Shown here one piece after another: positions 41,201 through 48,500 of a stretch of 64,000 bases of DNA. The notes under the pieces were generated by a model, which was given only the letters and a program-made list of their open reading frames with translations, did no database searches and had not been told where the DNA came from. Each line of letters begins with the position of its first letter. The first letter of the stretch is position 1. The stretch is from NCBI GenBank assembly GCA_027451745.1, contig DAIDIP010000002.1:1-64000 (forward strand), read 5' to 3'. This DNA comes from Candidatus Melainabacteria bacterium. Its GTDB lineage: Bacteria; Cyanobacteriota; Vampirovibrionia; Obscuribacterales; Obscuribacteraceae. The position numbers were made by a program, and so were the translations under genes.

Positions 41201-41733
41201 AAGCTAATGTATACATGGCTCCAGGTTCAATAGCGTTTGTTATGGAATCCGGTAGTGATGTGGTTATTTATGACTTACATCAAACAGCGCCTAATCAAGT
41301 AAGTGTAGTTGTTAATAAGCAAAAGCTTTTCTTGCACCCAGGACATATGATGGTTCTAACAAGACAAAAAGTAAATGACTTTGAGGAAATTGATGCCGAT
41401 TGTCATATGGTTAGCTATCGCAGTGCCCAAGAAGTGCCCTTAAAAGATAAAAGTATTAAGGCATTTACGGCTGAGTATTCTATTGCTTCGGCATTCTTTG
41501 CAGTTGAGCCATTAAAGCAACTTATTGCGTCAAATGATCGACAAGATCAATCTGTTTTCGATAAGATAATAAAAGGCGCAGTCATGCTTAATGATTTCTC
41601 CGGGACCATCGATATGGCTCAATTGGCTAATTTGAGTAAAGATGCTGAAGCTGATCGTATGGCTGATAAAGAAGAAGAGGAAGTATTGGATAGCGCCAAG
41701 AAAATGGCTACCAAGGCTCAACCAATTCAATAG
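29230..41733 (+). CDS. Giant secreted haemagglutinin-like repeat protein with C-terminal FecR-like domain
   Basis: A single reading frame of 4167 residues. Residues 1-32 are a signal peptide ending near IPTFA-QT. Residues about 42-140 are unusually rich in His (HHCHMH, IHHHAMG, FHHHFNHNG, IYHHFN). From about 200 to 3850 the sequence is made of Gly/Asn/Ser/Thr-rich strands of the filamentous-haemagglutinin type (GNGGNITL, ANGTGTGDGGNIY and many variants), predicting a very long right-handed beta-helix. A FecR-like domain covers about 3970-4050 (GNILLSPDKDIVVGTHEANVY), and the last 60 residues are charged and helical. There is no autotransporter barrel, no LPXTG or PEP-CTERM sorting signal, and no TpsB partner nearby, so the export and anchoring route is unclear. 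The GTG start follows AAGGTGAGG. Function is inferred to be surface adhesion or matrix formation. Confidence 0.9.
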   Translation: MVSKDSLKKLIPLALCSLLAVEPITLIPTFAQTTGGNAPALPIAHHCHMHTDGSMPHFNHTQGFFIHHHAMGNVGNTPSQLVNSSNTQSHIGAYHAGYVWHGPQQQVNVASSFHHHFNHNGVNQLANQLSGNGQTTNLTHIYHHFNNQPVTLNVNKSDNGSLLGSVNLNNNFLNLNLSSSQAIIRADNRTAVMITVGGLLSPGGHIIGGTQQVIMPGQMVTAAQYTAMEQVVTSGQQTLVLSGHGTAISGVIALVAGQSIASLSSVVVPRHVVLETVGFTSSNPFSVSGTTQVLGSLYTLESSANVTAALNSGSLFVGGRGTISDSLRLSFFNNVFAASGLNLGVLGTLTNQGSISSVGALTVNAGQIVNVSAPTRQAVMSGQSVNLYSASGIVRNSGLIVANAGNVNFAAPASKNIAINNSNGTVQALQGAINVRDAAYAGNANQDLSGGNWLSKEVNLNSGTGIVTANVENVTGAINTNAGEAHILTKTDDLIIGNTNLSGDPSFFNSNNVTIAGNLNFSGQDLAVVAGKNIRTAVGAGSINTSSATGNGGNITMVAGANFTSSGSSSGSNDTTTTLTLSGGSATGGYIDLQGNISGSGVAINTLNSSSTAFSGNGGNITMVAYGGSKASSGVVNLPSSLTVVSGGSGAGSNGSVSILAGASSGNSINIGMVNTTGSNNGSGSIMLSATTPVIFSGAGTMTIKNGSITNGASFGSMNLNSASVVAGALTSSGGAIVVEAGKGIRTGTITSNGAGANGNGGNIYLTVAHNANAHLQVTGNLQANGTGTGDGGNIYMSYNGSQSPAGTLFIGSSSASANYVSGNISADGGLTGGNGGSINITSISPNPLNPITGVALKPLNIALNGTISANGTALGNVNFSGKNISVVGPGAINAMVNNNNNAAAVTYRVGTGNLTLGHISNANGNIRLTNNATNGIILATQNIISAHKLLINGGKNGNVMIASGVVLSGTAAAGANAVNVRTPNLSLNGSIVATSGNVVVRNTVAGSPLTVNMGAGSSINAATGNITLNNGANGALVMNSGFGDISAHAGAGRISLNASSTTIGINLLSGNITGTPGATNITVASGNVSIVGPIDTNGQASTLTNNASGGSVAFNSGTSNFGNLTVNTTNTGSVSIANGANVNAAQATLTTPTFNNNGNLTASQALTIQSNAANNVLAVNLGAGSNLSGNSVTFNRTGASAGAITVSGASGTINVTGANQAATFNAGPTGAVSVNVATINGLTAGQGNTVNVTVANGQLILGNWNSFSTGNTSMVFTNSTENVDILSSLTSAGQLTVTSGSSGGISTTTGNLIFGTSVTFNAGTHGINIFGNTAVRADSVSGNAGNITLTATNGAIVLGTGTVSAQALGATGNGGKITISGLSFTANNQINANATGNGNGGTISIINTGATGDLTIDGSVALFAQSGLAAGNGGTITLTAGRSLTITSNATINVAARSPKGTGGVINLTNGTAINTGNMQINQSLVVSSSGGKGGQIKIANNSTNVFVIQNAAVTNGINGSLLANGVSGGTISVSNSGSGGITVVDFANISVAASAGAGGSLTLNANNGILTIPSGTINVSATGGNNGGGTISLTGSSIVQSGGAGKTLSLIADASGTGNGGSITLKTTGAAGDINLGNSAGSIAGIHARGGSVGSASGNGGAVNISAARNLTISNPSGIIDVSPRGTNGNGGKITLTNGAVTAGNLKVDVDLIANGVGTGSGGSIVINNRSASAFVIQNPAVTNGISGTLQANAGSGVGGTGGTISINNTGTGGITLVSFANILLNSGGGGGAGGSLTLNANSGLLTIPNGKIDVSAKGPGSYNGGTISLTGSSIVLNGGNGTTLSLLANAFGTGNGGSVSVRTTSVTGDISLGNAPNNFANISARGGSAGSFAGNGGTVTLIAGRNLAISGAAGIINVSPSGTNGNGGSITLTSGNVAATGTVQVDQSVNADGAGTGKGGTISVSYKNTGALTIGAVSGNSYIAGNVSASTSGTTGGTVNIANTANAPLLVSLVGNISATASTNSGNINFTSKSGQSINVAGNGSLNGIVNNNASAASVNYQTTGNLVLGTVNNASGDITATTSTGSVFNTVNIQSAAGLILTSAPTGGVTIANGTSVLGAFVTINTPNLTLKGNAAVNATAGDLSIYSNAISRALTINAGIGSSLTGANVTFNSLVNPGAITMNSGYGEIDATDSNGKVSFNGGMGSGAAPVNINVSAINGTITGTGSNISIDAASNLQIAGLTSYANGVDAGDITINTSGSGHHIIVSYANGGQSISSAGGLTMTSSSNGWVALYGALNVVAKSDITINTPVLGIDFSSNLKSLNGNVNIQSNASNHALSFYMHSGAAITSLTGNVNFNLYNSGAITNSAGLGSIVAANGTVNFNGGVGSNAQLVNVSVDSISGEITGQGKNIVLTVASGNLKLGTLTSYINASTGDIVITDNSANGIITVSNTITSAGGVSITESGNSGSLFINNGSNVTTLSGGTDVSLTARTLSNYGTVTANRDLIIAADALSNVGTMTTTRDLDVSSFTVGAPLTITASNGLALNAGRDINFGYNNASQITVTGLPINAGRYVSFNGGNNSVFASSNSIAGTVIGGGSGNLIGSSFCLLNLSGNINLGAMTSTGGIKVVNGDSASPLVTIYVLGTVSSTGSDVSMTAGMNGSIVVNATGSVSTNGGDVILLGNAINNAGSISANRDVYLGSNNTISTGPIHAGRDLNVYVYVSGHALSINSSNGSFLSAGRDVNLGIFNASQITITGLAINAGRNVSFNGGNNAVLANLTSINGTAIGGGVGNLIGSSFNLSNSSGNMVLGSLTSPGMITVLNSDNTSGTTHGGISVVGTVSSTGGAISLTAGTNGSLAISATGAVQITGAGNDISLTAKTLSNAGSIAANRDLILIADSLFNSGSMTTFRDLDIASRTNGASLVINGSNGLNLTAGRDINFGYNNASQITITGVPINAGRYVSFNGALLNAVLADVTSINGTVIGGGVANLIGGSFNLSNTSGNIVLGAMRSLGSITVLNGDSTSGIGHGGITVTDIVSSLGGSISLTSGANGTLAVNASGIVRTVLFGTDVTLAGKTVSNAGTVTANRDLIIAADNLSNSGVMTSRRDLDISSFTAGSPLTINASNGLALTAVRDINFGYNNASQITVTGLPINAGRYVSFNGGANAVLATVTSINGTVIGGGAANLIGSSFNLSNTSGNIVLGAMTSPGPISVVNGDNGSGSAHGNITIVDAISSTGSAVSITGGNRGSMVVNNGALIAGSTVTLVTPYLSNSGNISANAGDLNIQSNGSANRLTIRLGSGSTLTATGNVNFNYNNAGTIRIRPLGGTLPNGTMSANNGSGQVNLNIGSGRANVRASSIIGTVQDPNANFALPVAGRVSIITASGQLTVGNFASTKAIVIRNLGSTGTVVTNGDLQASTNLRIASGGNGSLTVGSGNNLTAGNSVTLRSPVQNINGFVLAQNGDVNLQSNGAGHALVVNMGPDVGGNSSSLVSNNGNVNFNLNHSGVITITGGANNGLISAANSNVVLNGGSGAINTANKQIIGCIHVNGSSINMQTWQGDLDFCLGINTSSTSGSGGSISIAANGGAVNSGAITTNGSGAGNSAGNINISSASGINVGDINANGNSGASGGVVTITTPGTITGTFISATGAGSGNGGIFTTSGRLVLNGKDGSGNSLTTNVTGSGTAGNMIIHTTSPQEFVVGSGAGTGNGTLGNISANGLNGGFIILKNEVPNSTPSQVIIGSITANGTTGTGGKVELEALQPLGAGPLTVLFNGGLIQATNNANNLGRVGFNGGPGQNISLLGFGTINGGEFVHAGNLDEFTLEFINPPAGTIIVSPGLVITNNFATNGIIPQPVAPISPITPQFLISQAQAPAPNPIADLSKTATDYTPWGHFRYQYYEKIEQPRFHLGIAYKRKTTAYIPGTKSYGHMFAGGEVNRLVSYGMQLNSTGVANYLDIDRGNILLSPDKDIVVGTHEANVYMAPGSIAFVMESGSDVVIYDLHQTAPNQVSVVVNKQKLFLHPGHMMVLTRQKVNDFEEIDADCHMVSYRSAQEVPLKDKSIKAFTAEYSIASAFFAVEPLKQLIASNDRQDQSVFDKIIKGAVMLNDFSGTIDMAQLANLSKDAEADRMADKEEEEVLDSAKKMATKAQPIQ
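33400..35130 (+). repeat. Internal tandem repeats of about 690 bp
   Basis: Within the giant gene, about 2.5 diverged copies of a unit of roughly 670-710 bp follow each other. Landmarks are VIQNxAVTNGI at 33751 and 34438 (687 bp apart) and the GNGGxI...GDI segment near 33421, 34090 and 34798. They encode ISxTGSSI and LNANxGxLTIP strands, so whole blocks of beta-helix were duplicated. Confidence 0.75.
36748..39100 (+). repeat. Internal tandem repeats of about 590 bp, four copies
   Basis: Four copies begin near 36748, 37324, 37918 and 38509 (spacings 576, 594 and 591 bp), with a decayed fifth near 39100. Each encodes an ANRD strand, then NFGYNNASQIT, PINAGRYVSFNG, SINGTVIGGG and NLIGSSFNLS. Copy 2 is the most diverged (NLGIFNASQIT). 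Conservation is clear at the DNA level, suggesting fairly recent expansion. Confidence 0.85.
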
Positions 41734-41738
41734 GCTGA

Positions 41739-42821
41739 TTACTCGAGGACTAAACTTGAGCGATCATTTTCTATGCGACGAGAGCGTACAGCTTGCGCTA
41801 GAGAATCTAGTATCTGAACACTCTCTTCCCAACCAATGCAACCGTCAGTAATACTTTGACCATAAGTAAGTTCTTTATTGGGTTGTAGATCTTGACGCCC
41901 AGCTACTAAATGGCTTTCAATCATTACGCCAATAATACGAGTGTCACCAGAGCTTATTTGTTGGGCAATGTTTGTGCATACCGGAATCTGATTTTCTGCT
42001 TTTTTAAAACTATTGGCATGGCTGGCGTCGATCATTAAATACTGAGCAAGACCAGCTTTGCTTATTTCGGCGCAAGTTGAGTTAACGTGCTGAGCATCAT
42101 AATTAGGTGTTTTCCCTCCTCGCAAAATGATGTGACAATCTTCGTTGCCATTGGTAGATATGATGGCTGAATGTCCTTCTTTTGTAACTGAGAGAAAGTG
42201 ATGAGGTTGGGACGCTGCTTTAATTGCATCAATTGCAATTTTTACATTGCCATCAGTGCCATTTTTAAAACCTACTGGACAAGATAGTCCAGAGGCTAAT
42301 TCACGATGACTTTGAGATTCAGTAGTGCGTGCGCCGATCGCCCCCCAGCTGACAAGGTCAGCAATGTATTGAGGAGTGATCATATCTAAATATTCACAGC
42401 CTACTGGTAAACCAATTTCATTAATATCAAGTAGTAATTTACGGGCAGTTTGCAATCCTTTATTGATTTTAAAACTACCGTCTAGATGTGGATCATTGAT
42501 GAGCCCTTTCCAACCAATAGTAGTTCTAGGTTTTTCAAAATAGACTCGCATAACGATTTCTAGATCATGAATATGTTTTTGACGTTCTTTATTGAGACGT
42601 GAGGCATATTCTTTGGCAGCCTGAGGATCATGAATAGAACAAGGACCAATTACAACTATCAAGCGATCACTAGCACCATGTAAAATGCGATGAATCGATT
42701 GTCTTGTATCTATTGTTGTTGTTGCAGCTTTTTCAGTGCCTGGAAGTTCACGCAAAAGCTCTAACGGTGAAATTAGTTCTTTGACTTCTCTTATTCTAAG
42801 ATCCGAAGTATTTCTAACCAT
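41739..42821 (-). CDS. aroG: 3-deoxy-7-phosphoheptulonate synthase (DAHP synthase, AroG type)
   Basis: It joins phosphoenolpyruvate and erythrose-4-phosphate in the first step of the shikimate pathway. The protein aligns by eye along its whole length with E. coli AroG: VVIGPCSIHDP, MRVYFEKPRTT, GWKGLINDPH, GARTTESQ, GFKNGTDG, HIILRGGK, IDASHANS and GVMIESHL. Metal ligands (Cys in GPCS, His in SHAN, Glu in MIES, Asp in SITDG) are all present. The ATG at 42821 puts the N-terminus MVRNTSDLRI on the AroG N-terminus that helps form the inhibitor site; the longer TTG start at 42872 does not fit. The isoform (Phe-, Tyr- or Trp-sensitive) cannot be told by eye. The stop is 5 bp from that of the giant gene. 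Confidence 0.95.
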   Translation of the reverse strand: MVRNTSDLRIREVKELISPLELLRELPGTEKAATTTIDTRQSIHRILHGASDRLIVVIGPCSIHDPQAAKEYASRLNKERQKHIHDLEIVMRVYFEKPRTTIGWKGLINDPHLDGSFKINKGLQTARKLLLDINEIGLPVGCEYLDMITPQYIADLVSWGAIGARTTESQSHRELASGLSCPVGFKNGTDGNVKIAIDAIKAASQPHHFLSVTKEGHSAIISTNGNEDCHIILRGGKTPNYDAQHVNSTCAEISKAGLAQYLMIDASHANSFKKAENQIPVCTNIAQQISSGDTRIIGVMIESHLVAGRQDLQPNKELTYGQSITDGCIGWEESVQILDSLAQAVRSRRIENDRSSLVLE

Positions 42822-42895
42822 CTGTATTGCCAGCCTGGGTTTTTCAGGCGAAATTAGGTATTTTATCGACAAATACTATACATCGTTCTTAGAAA

Positions 42896-42925
42896 GTATT
42901 AGGTTAACGCGGGCAGTATTGTCAA
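42896..42925 (-). promoter_or_regulatory. Sigma70-type promoter of aroG
   Basis: On the minus strand TTGACA (42920-42925) and TAATAC (42896-42901) lie 18 bp apart, giving a leader of about 70 nt before the ATG at 42821. Confidence 0.6.
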
Positions 42926-43101
42926 TATTTGTCGCAATTGAGCATATCATTGTCTGCTTCTAATATCGCCCAGTATGACTGGAACAATGATGCAGACAGA
43001 GAATATTTATACGTACCCGAGCAGGAGTTAATAAACAAGCATTGGGTAGCATTGTTGAAAAATTTGTTGGTATTGTGTTGCAAAAGTAATTATAGATGTC
43101 T

Positions 43102-43299
43102 TTAGGATGCGCTGGTTAAAGACGTCATATTACTTGCTGCTGCTGAGAAACATCCTTTAATCGAGTTTAAGAGAGTTCCTTGCCCAGACATAAAGGCTAC
43201 GCCAATAAGGGCAGCAACAAAGCCCAAAACAGCGCCATATTCAGTAATACCTTGTCCCGATTCATCTTGCAGAAATGTTTTGGTGAGACAAATTAACAC
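43102..43299 (-). CDS. Flp-type pilin
   Basis: This 65-residue protein has the hallmark of Flp/Fap pilins: DESGQGITEYGAVLGFVAALI, where a Gly precedes the prepilin peptidase site and a Glu-Tyr pair follows at mature positions about 5-6 in the hydrophobic helix. The C-terminal part is short and Ser/Ala-rich with one Cys. The start is a GTG with an excellent AGGAGG 6 bp upstream. No tad/cpa assembly genes lie nearby, so it must use machinery encoded elsewhere. Confidence 0.8.
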   Translation of the reverse strand: MLICLTKTFLQDESGQGITEYGAVLGFVAALIGVAFMSGQGTLLNSIKGCFSAAASNMTSLTSAS

Positions 43300-43396
43300 A
43301 GTAACCTCCTCCAGAAAACAGCGATTTCCTGGTACACAAATAATTGATTAGAGGTTTATTGTCTTTTACTTGTGTGGCAGTGTTGTGACAAAAGAA

Positions 43397-44005
43397 TTAT
43401 TTTTTTCTTGTAACGCCATTGAGGATAAAATCAAGACAGCATTCCATTGTATTGGTGAGTGTGGCTCGCTTGCGTCCTTCTTTAATCCAGCTAAATTGTT
43501 CATGCATTAAAGCCAACATTAAAAAACGAGCGATTTTGGCAGCGTCAATTTCTTTGCGAAATTGTTTGGTTTTCTGTCCATGTTTAATTATTTGTTCGAG
43601 GAGCAAAACAAAACGTATTGGCTTGTCCGGTGATCCGCAAGACTCACTTTGAGTCATTGGTCCGAATCTTTGTGATGCAAAAGTATTTAGCAATTGCCAG
43701 TTTTTTTCGGTCCAACGACTTATATCATTAATAAGCACGTGGAATATTTCAGTGGCAGGAATTTGTTCAGCTAAAAGTGTTTCTGTTCGACTGAGCACTT
43801 CTTGAGTGCAGCTTTCTTTAATTTCGAGAATAATCTCTTCTTTTGACTTGAAATAGTAATAAAAGGTGACCTTAGCAACGTCAGCAGCAGCTACAATGTC
43901 GTCTATTGTGGTTTCGTCGTAGCCTTTGGCGATAAAGAGCTCGATAGCAGCATTTGTTAAACCCTGCTTAGTTTGTTCACGTTTACGCTCTCGCCGTCCA
44001 ATCAC
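43397..44005 (-). CDS. TetR-family transcriptional regulator
   Basis: A 202-residue TetR-type repressor. The N-terminal helix-turn-helix is AAIELFIAKGYDETTIDDIV followed by ADVAKVTFYYYFKSKEE, the classical recognition helix. The ligand-binding C-terminal half is all helical, with aromatic and Met residues. The start is a GTG preceded by AAGGAG at ideal spacing. It is divergent from the RND efflux genes with a palindromic operator in the 149-bp gap, so it probably represses the pump and itself and is released by a pump substrate. Confidence 0.92.
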   Translation of the reverse strand: MIGRRERKREQTKQGLTNAAIELFIAKGYDETTIDDIVAAADVAKVTFYYYFKSKEEIILEIKESCTQEVLSRTETLLAEQIPATEIFHVLINDISRWTEKNWQLLNTFASQRFGPMTQSESCGSPDKPIRFVLLLEQIIKHGQKTKQFRKEIDAAKIARFLMLALMHEQFSWIKEGRKRATLTNTMECCLDFILNGVTRKK

Positions 44006-44029
44006 AATACTTCTCCTTCCATTGACAAG

Positions 44030-44061
44030 CTTACCACAGTATGATTACATACTGGAGTAAG
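44030..44061. promoter_or_regulatory. TetR operator candidate
   Basis: CAGTATG-ATTA-CATACTG (44037-44054) is a perfect inverted repeat. It extends outward through a 2-bp mismatch to CTTAC (44030-44034) and GTAAG (44057-44061), so 12 of 14 base pairs match. It lies 25-56 bp upstream of the TetR start and 94-125 bp before the pump start. Confidence 0.7.
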
Positions 44062-44154
44062 ATTTTTCTGACAGATGAAGCGTTTGCTTAAAAAGGCAAA
44101 ATGTCAGCGTTAGAGAATGTTCATTTTATCTCATCGAATGAGAATCTATAAGAT

Positions 44155-45558
44155 ATGAAGACAATTATATTACCTCCACAAATAGCTAATATTCCTAGGG
44201 CTATGGATAAGTTAAATATCTCACCTAATCGTGTATGGCTGATACGCGGAGGAATTGCCGCAGGGGTGGCATTAGTAGTTTTCGGTCTAACGGCTATGCT
44301 ATTTACACAAAAGAAAATAGATTCCGCGCAAGCGCATGCGCCGGTTCTTACTGTAACTACTCAGGCAGCTGTAATACGACCAGTTGATCGAATTTTGGCA
44401 GTGCATGGATCTATTTCGGCCTGGGATCCTATATATGTAGGCGCGACTACGGGCGGACTGGAAGTAAAAGCTGTTCTAGTAGAAGAAGGCGATTTGGTTA
44501 AGAAAGGACAAGTCTTAGCAATACTTGATTCAGATCAATTGCAAGCGCAAATTGAGAGTGAGAAAGCAAGGTTGGCTGCAAGCATAGCCAATGTTATTAA
44601 GTCGATTCAGCCTAATAGACCTGAAGATATAAATGGACTTAGTGCCGCTGTATCGCAAGCTCATGCAAATGTTGGTGACCAAGAAGCAGGCTTAATTCAA
44701 GCAAAGGCTAATTTGGAAAACGCTAGATCGAATTTAAAGCGTTATCAATATCTACGTGCTGAAGGAGCAGTTAGTGCTCAAGAAGCCGAAACTCGAGAAA
44801 CGAATATGCAGGTATGCGAGGCGGCAGTGAATGCATCTGAGAAAAGAGTGAAGGCAGCTGAGTTTGCTTTAAAACAAGCGCAAGAACATTTGTCTATGGC
44901 AAAAACAGGTGGACGAAAAGAAGATGTACAAATTGCGCGTGCTACTGAAGCTGAAATTAGAGCCAATATAAAACGCTTACAGACTCAAATAGATCAAACA
45001 AAAATTAAAGCGCCTATTGATGGCTTAATTACAAGAAGGGATGTTCATTTAGGTGACATTTCAACTGCAGGAAAAACTATGTTTTTCATGGCCCGGGATA
45101 ATAGGCTGGAGTTAAAGGCACAAGTACCAGAGCGTGATTTGTGCTTGGTTAAACCAGGGCAGAAAGTAATTATTGACTCATCCATGCTTGGGAATAATAA
45201 AGTTGAAGGGCAAGTAAGAGAAATAAGTCCTCTTGTTGATACTGATACGCGTTTAGCTACAGTACGAATAGATGTTCCAAGCGCATGTGGCTTTAAACAG
45301 GGCATGTATGCCGAAGGACATATAAATGTAGGCACTTATCTTGCTTTAACAGTGCCCTCACAGTCAGTAATTAGCAGAGATGAAAAAAATAGTGTTTTTG
45401 TTTTGCATAAAGATCAAGTAGAGAGTCGCCAAGTAAATATAAGCAATCGCGATAGTAATTTTGTGCAAATTAGTTCTGGCTTGCAAGATAAAGAACAAAT
45501 AGTAATTGATGGAGCAGGATTTTTAAAAGACGGCGATTATGTTGCTGTGGCTCGTTGA
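44155..45558 (+). CDS. RND efflux periplasmic adaptor (membrane fusion protein)
   Basis: This HlyD/AcrA-type adaptor of 467 residues links the inner-membrane pump to an outer-membrane channel. One N-terminal membrane helix (about residues 35-55, GIAAGVALVVFGLTAMLF) is followed by a biotinyl-lipoyl-like half (VGATTGGLEVKAVLVEEGD), a long coiled-coil hairpin (about 130-280) and the second half (KIKAPIDGLITRRDVHLGD). The C-terminal barrel-type domains follow. It has no lipoprotein Cys and is probably anchored by its helix. It is 16 bp before the pump gene, but its own start has a weak ribosome site. No TolC-like gene lies in the window. Confidence 0.92.
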   Translation: MKTIILPPQIANIPRAMDKLNISPNRVWLIRGGIAAGVALVVFGLTAMLFTQKKIDSAQAHAPVLTVTTQAAVIRPVDRILAVHGSISAWDPIYVGATTGGLEVKAVLVEEGDLVKKGQVLAILDSDQLQAQIESEKARLAASIANVIKSIQPNRPEDINGLSAAVSQAHANVGDQEAGLIQAKANLENARSNLKRYQYLRAEGAVSAQEAETRETNMQVCEAAVNASEKRVKAAEFALKQAQEHLSMAKTGGRKEDVQIARATEAEIRANIKRLQTQIDQTKIKAPIDGLITRRDVHLGDISTAGKTMFFMARDNRLELKAQVPERDLCLVKPGQKVIIDSSMLGNNKVEGQVREISPLVDTDTRLATVRIDVPSACGFKQGMYAEGHINVGTYLALTVPSQSVISRDEKNSVFVLHKDQVESRQVNISNRDSNFVQISSGLQDKEQIVIDGAGFLKDGDYVAVAR

Positions 45559-45574
45559 TATAGGGAGCCTCTAG

Positions 45575-48500
45575 ATGGATTTCCGTCGTATTTCAGCTTG
45601 GTCAATATCGAATCCTGTTCCTACTACAGTATTATTTTTGATCATCACCATTATGGGGATATGTTCTTTCTTTACCTTGGGTATAGATGAAAGTCCAAAT
45701 ATTGATTTGCCTGTTGTTTCAGTGACTGTGACTCAATCGGGCGCTGCCCCTTCAGAATTGGAAACACAAGTTACTCGTAAAGTAGAAGATGCTGTTGCTG
45801 GTATAGGAAATATAAAACATATAAGTTCGACCGTAAACGAAGGAATATCAATAACAACCATAGAATTTGTTTTAGGAACTAATAGTGACAGAGCTGTAAA
45901 CGATGTGCGCAATGAAGTATCAAAAATTCGTCAGCAGCTTCCCCAAGGTATAGATGAACCAGTTGTTCAACGACAAGAATTTACTGGCAGTGCTTTTGTT
46001 ACTTATACTGTTTCATCGGATAAAAAGTCTGTAGAAGAACTTAGTTGGCTGATTGACAATAATATTTCTCGTAATTTGTTATCAGTGCCTGGGGTGGGGC
46101 AAGTACAAAGATCTGGTGGTGTAGATCGTGAAATTAATGTCAATCTTAATCCTACTCAATTAAATGCATTGGGTGCATCGGCAGATATGGTAAGCATGCA
46201 AATTCGTATGCTGAATATAAATTTGCCAGGTGGAAGAGGAGAATTGGGTGACAAAGAACAGTCTATTCGAACTTTAGGAAGTGCGCAATCGGTAGATAAT
46301 CTTGCCCAAACACAAGTCATGGTTACTAATGGTAATTATGCAAGGCTGAATACTTTAGGGACAGTTACAGATGGCACTACTGAACAACGACAACTGGCGT
46401 TGTTGAATGGAAGACCGGTAGTTGTGTTTTCTATTGTACGCAGCGTTGGAGCAAATATGGTTGATGTAGAAAATGGCGTGGACGCCAAACTGGCTAAACT
46501 CGAAAAAGCGTTGCCAGCAGATGTGAAAGTTGCAAAAATCCGTAGTGAAGCAAGATTTGTGCACGAGTCTTATCATGCCTGCATAGATTCTTTGCTTATA
46601 GGAGCAATTTTAGCGGTAATAGTTATTTGGTTGTTCCTGGGTAATTGGCGAGCAGCTGTGATTTCAGCTCTGGCTATGCCACTATCTTTAATACCTGCTT
46701 TTGCAGTAATGAAAGTAAGTGGTTTTACTTTGAACAATATGTCATTGCTAGGGCTGTCTTTAGTAATTGGTGTTTTAGTAGATGATGCAATTGTTGAAAT
46801 TGAAAATATAGTTCGTCATATTAATATGGGTAAAAGTCCTTATAAAGCCGCTTTGGAGGCAGCTGACGAAATTGGACTGGCTGTAGTAGCCACAACAATG
46901 ACACTTGTGGTTGTATTTGTTCCAGTTGCTTTTATGGGTGGAATCCCTGGACAATTTTTAAAACAATTTGGTTTGACAGTAGCTGCTGCAGTATTATTCT
47001 CACTTATAGTAGCTCGCATGCTTACGCCATTAATGGCGGCCTATTTCTTGAAGCCAATGAAAGAGCATAAAGCTGGTGGGTGGCTAATGCAAAGTTACGA
47101 TTCTCTTTTGCATTGGGCGCTTGCTCATCGTGTTCTTACAGTAGTAGCTGGTGTAGTATTTTTTGTTTTGAGTATTATTCTTTTTAGGGCATTACCAACT
47201 TCGGTAATTGGCAATGTTGATCGCAGCGAGACTTTGCTTACAGTAGAATTACCACCAGGAGCAAAATTAGCTGATACTACTTCTGTGGTGCAGAAGCTTT
47301 ATGAGAAATTGCATATACGATCAGAAGTAAGCCAAGTATTTGCCACAATTGGTACGCCCACGAGTGGAAAAATGGGCAATGGTGGTAGCGCTGGTGAAGT
47401 AAACAAAGCTAACATATATATAAGCTTGTTGCCACGTGAAAAAAGAAAACTTTCTCAACAGCAATTTGAAACAGTAATGCGTCCTGAATTAAATCAGGTA
47501 CCCGGAGCTCGTTTTGCCTTTACGCGTATTGGTGGAATTACAGGTAAGCTCAAAGTTGTTTTAACCAGTGACGATGGTGTTTTATTAGCTCGTGAATCAG
47601 ATAAAATTGCTAGAGAAATGCGTGGTATAGCTGGAATATTCGATATTGTTTCGAGCGCATCTTTGCAAAGACCGGAGATTTTAGTAAAACCGGATTTTGC
47701 AAAGGCTGCTGAACAAGGAGTATCTATCCAGGCAATTGCCCATACAGCTATGATTGCTACATTAGGCGATATTGAAGCTAACCTGCCAAAGTTTAATCTG
47801 AGCGATAGACAAATCAATATATGTGTGCGATTAGATCCCAGTTATCGCCAAGACTTGGAGACTATTCGTAATTTGCGAGTATTGGGTAAGACCGGACGCT
47901 TAGTACCACTCAGTTCGGTAGCTGAAGTGGAGATGGGCAGTGGTCCAGCTCAAATTGATCGTTTAGATAGAGCAAGGCAAGTAACAATTGAAGCAAGTTT
48001 ATCCCCTGATTTGCCATTGGGGCAAGCATTGCTTTTGGTTCATCAATTGCCGGCTTACAAAGCTTTACCAGCAAATATTTCAGATACGCCATCAGGAGAT
48101 GTGGAAATTCAAAAAGATATTTTTGGAGGGTTTGCTAGCGCATTGTTAGCAGCAATTCTTTTAATTTATGCGGTGCTTGTACTGCTATTTGAGGGATATT
48201 TGCATCCATTCACAATTATGATGTCTTTGCCATTGGCTTTAGGCGGTGCTTTGATGGCATTGGTGGTATCACATCAATCGCTTGGGTTTTATGCATTGAT
48301 TGGAATAGTTATGCTTATGGGCTTGGTGACGAAAAATTCTATTTTGTTAGTTGAATATTGTCTAATGGCTATGAAAGAAGGTAAGCATCGCTATCAGGCA
48401 ATAGTTGAATCTGGTGAAGCCCGTATGAGGCCCATCCTTATGACTACTGTAGCGATGATAGCTGGTATGTTGCCGATTACCCTTGGTATTGGTGCTGGTT

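Noticed and set aside
44130-44142. CTCAT-CGA-ATGAG as a second TetR site
   Set aside because: Only 5-bp arms, and unlike the main operator; may be a chance hairpin in the pump leader.
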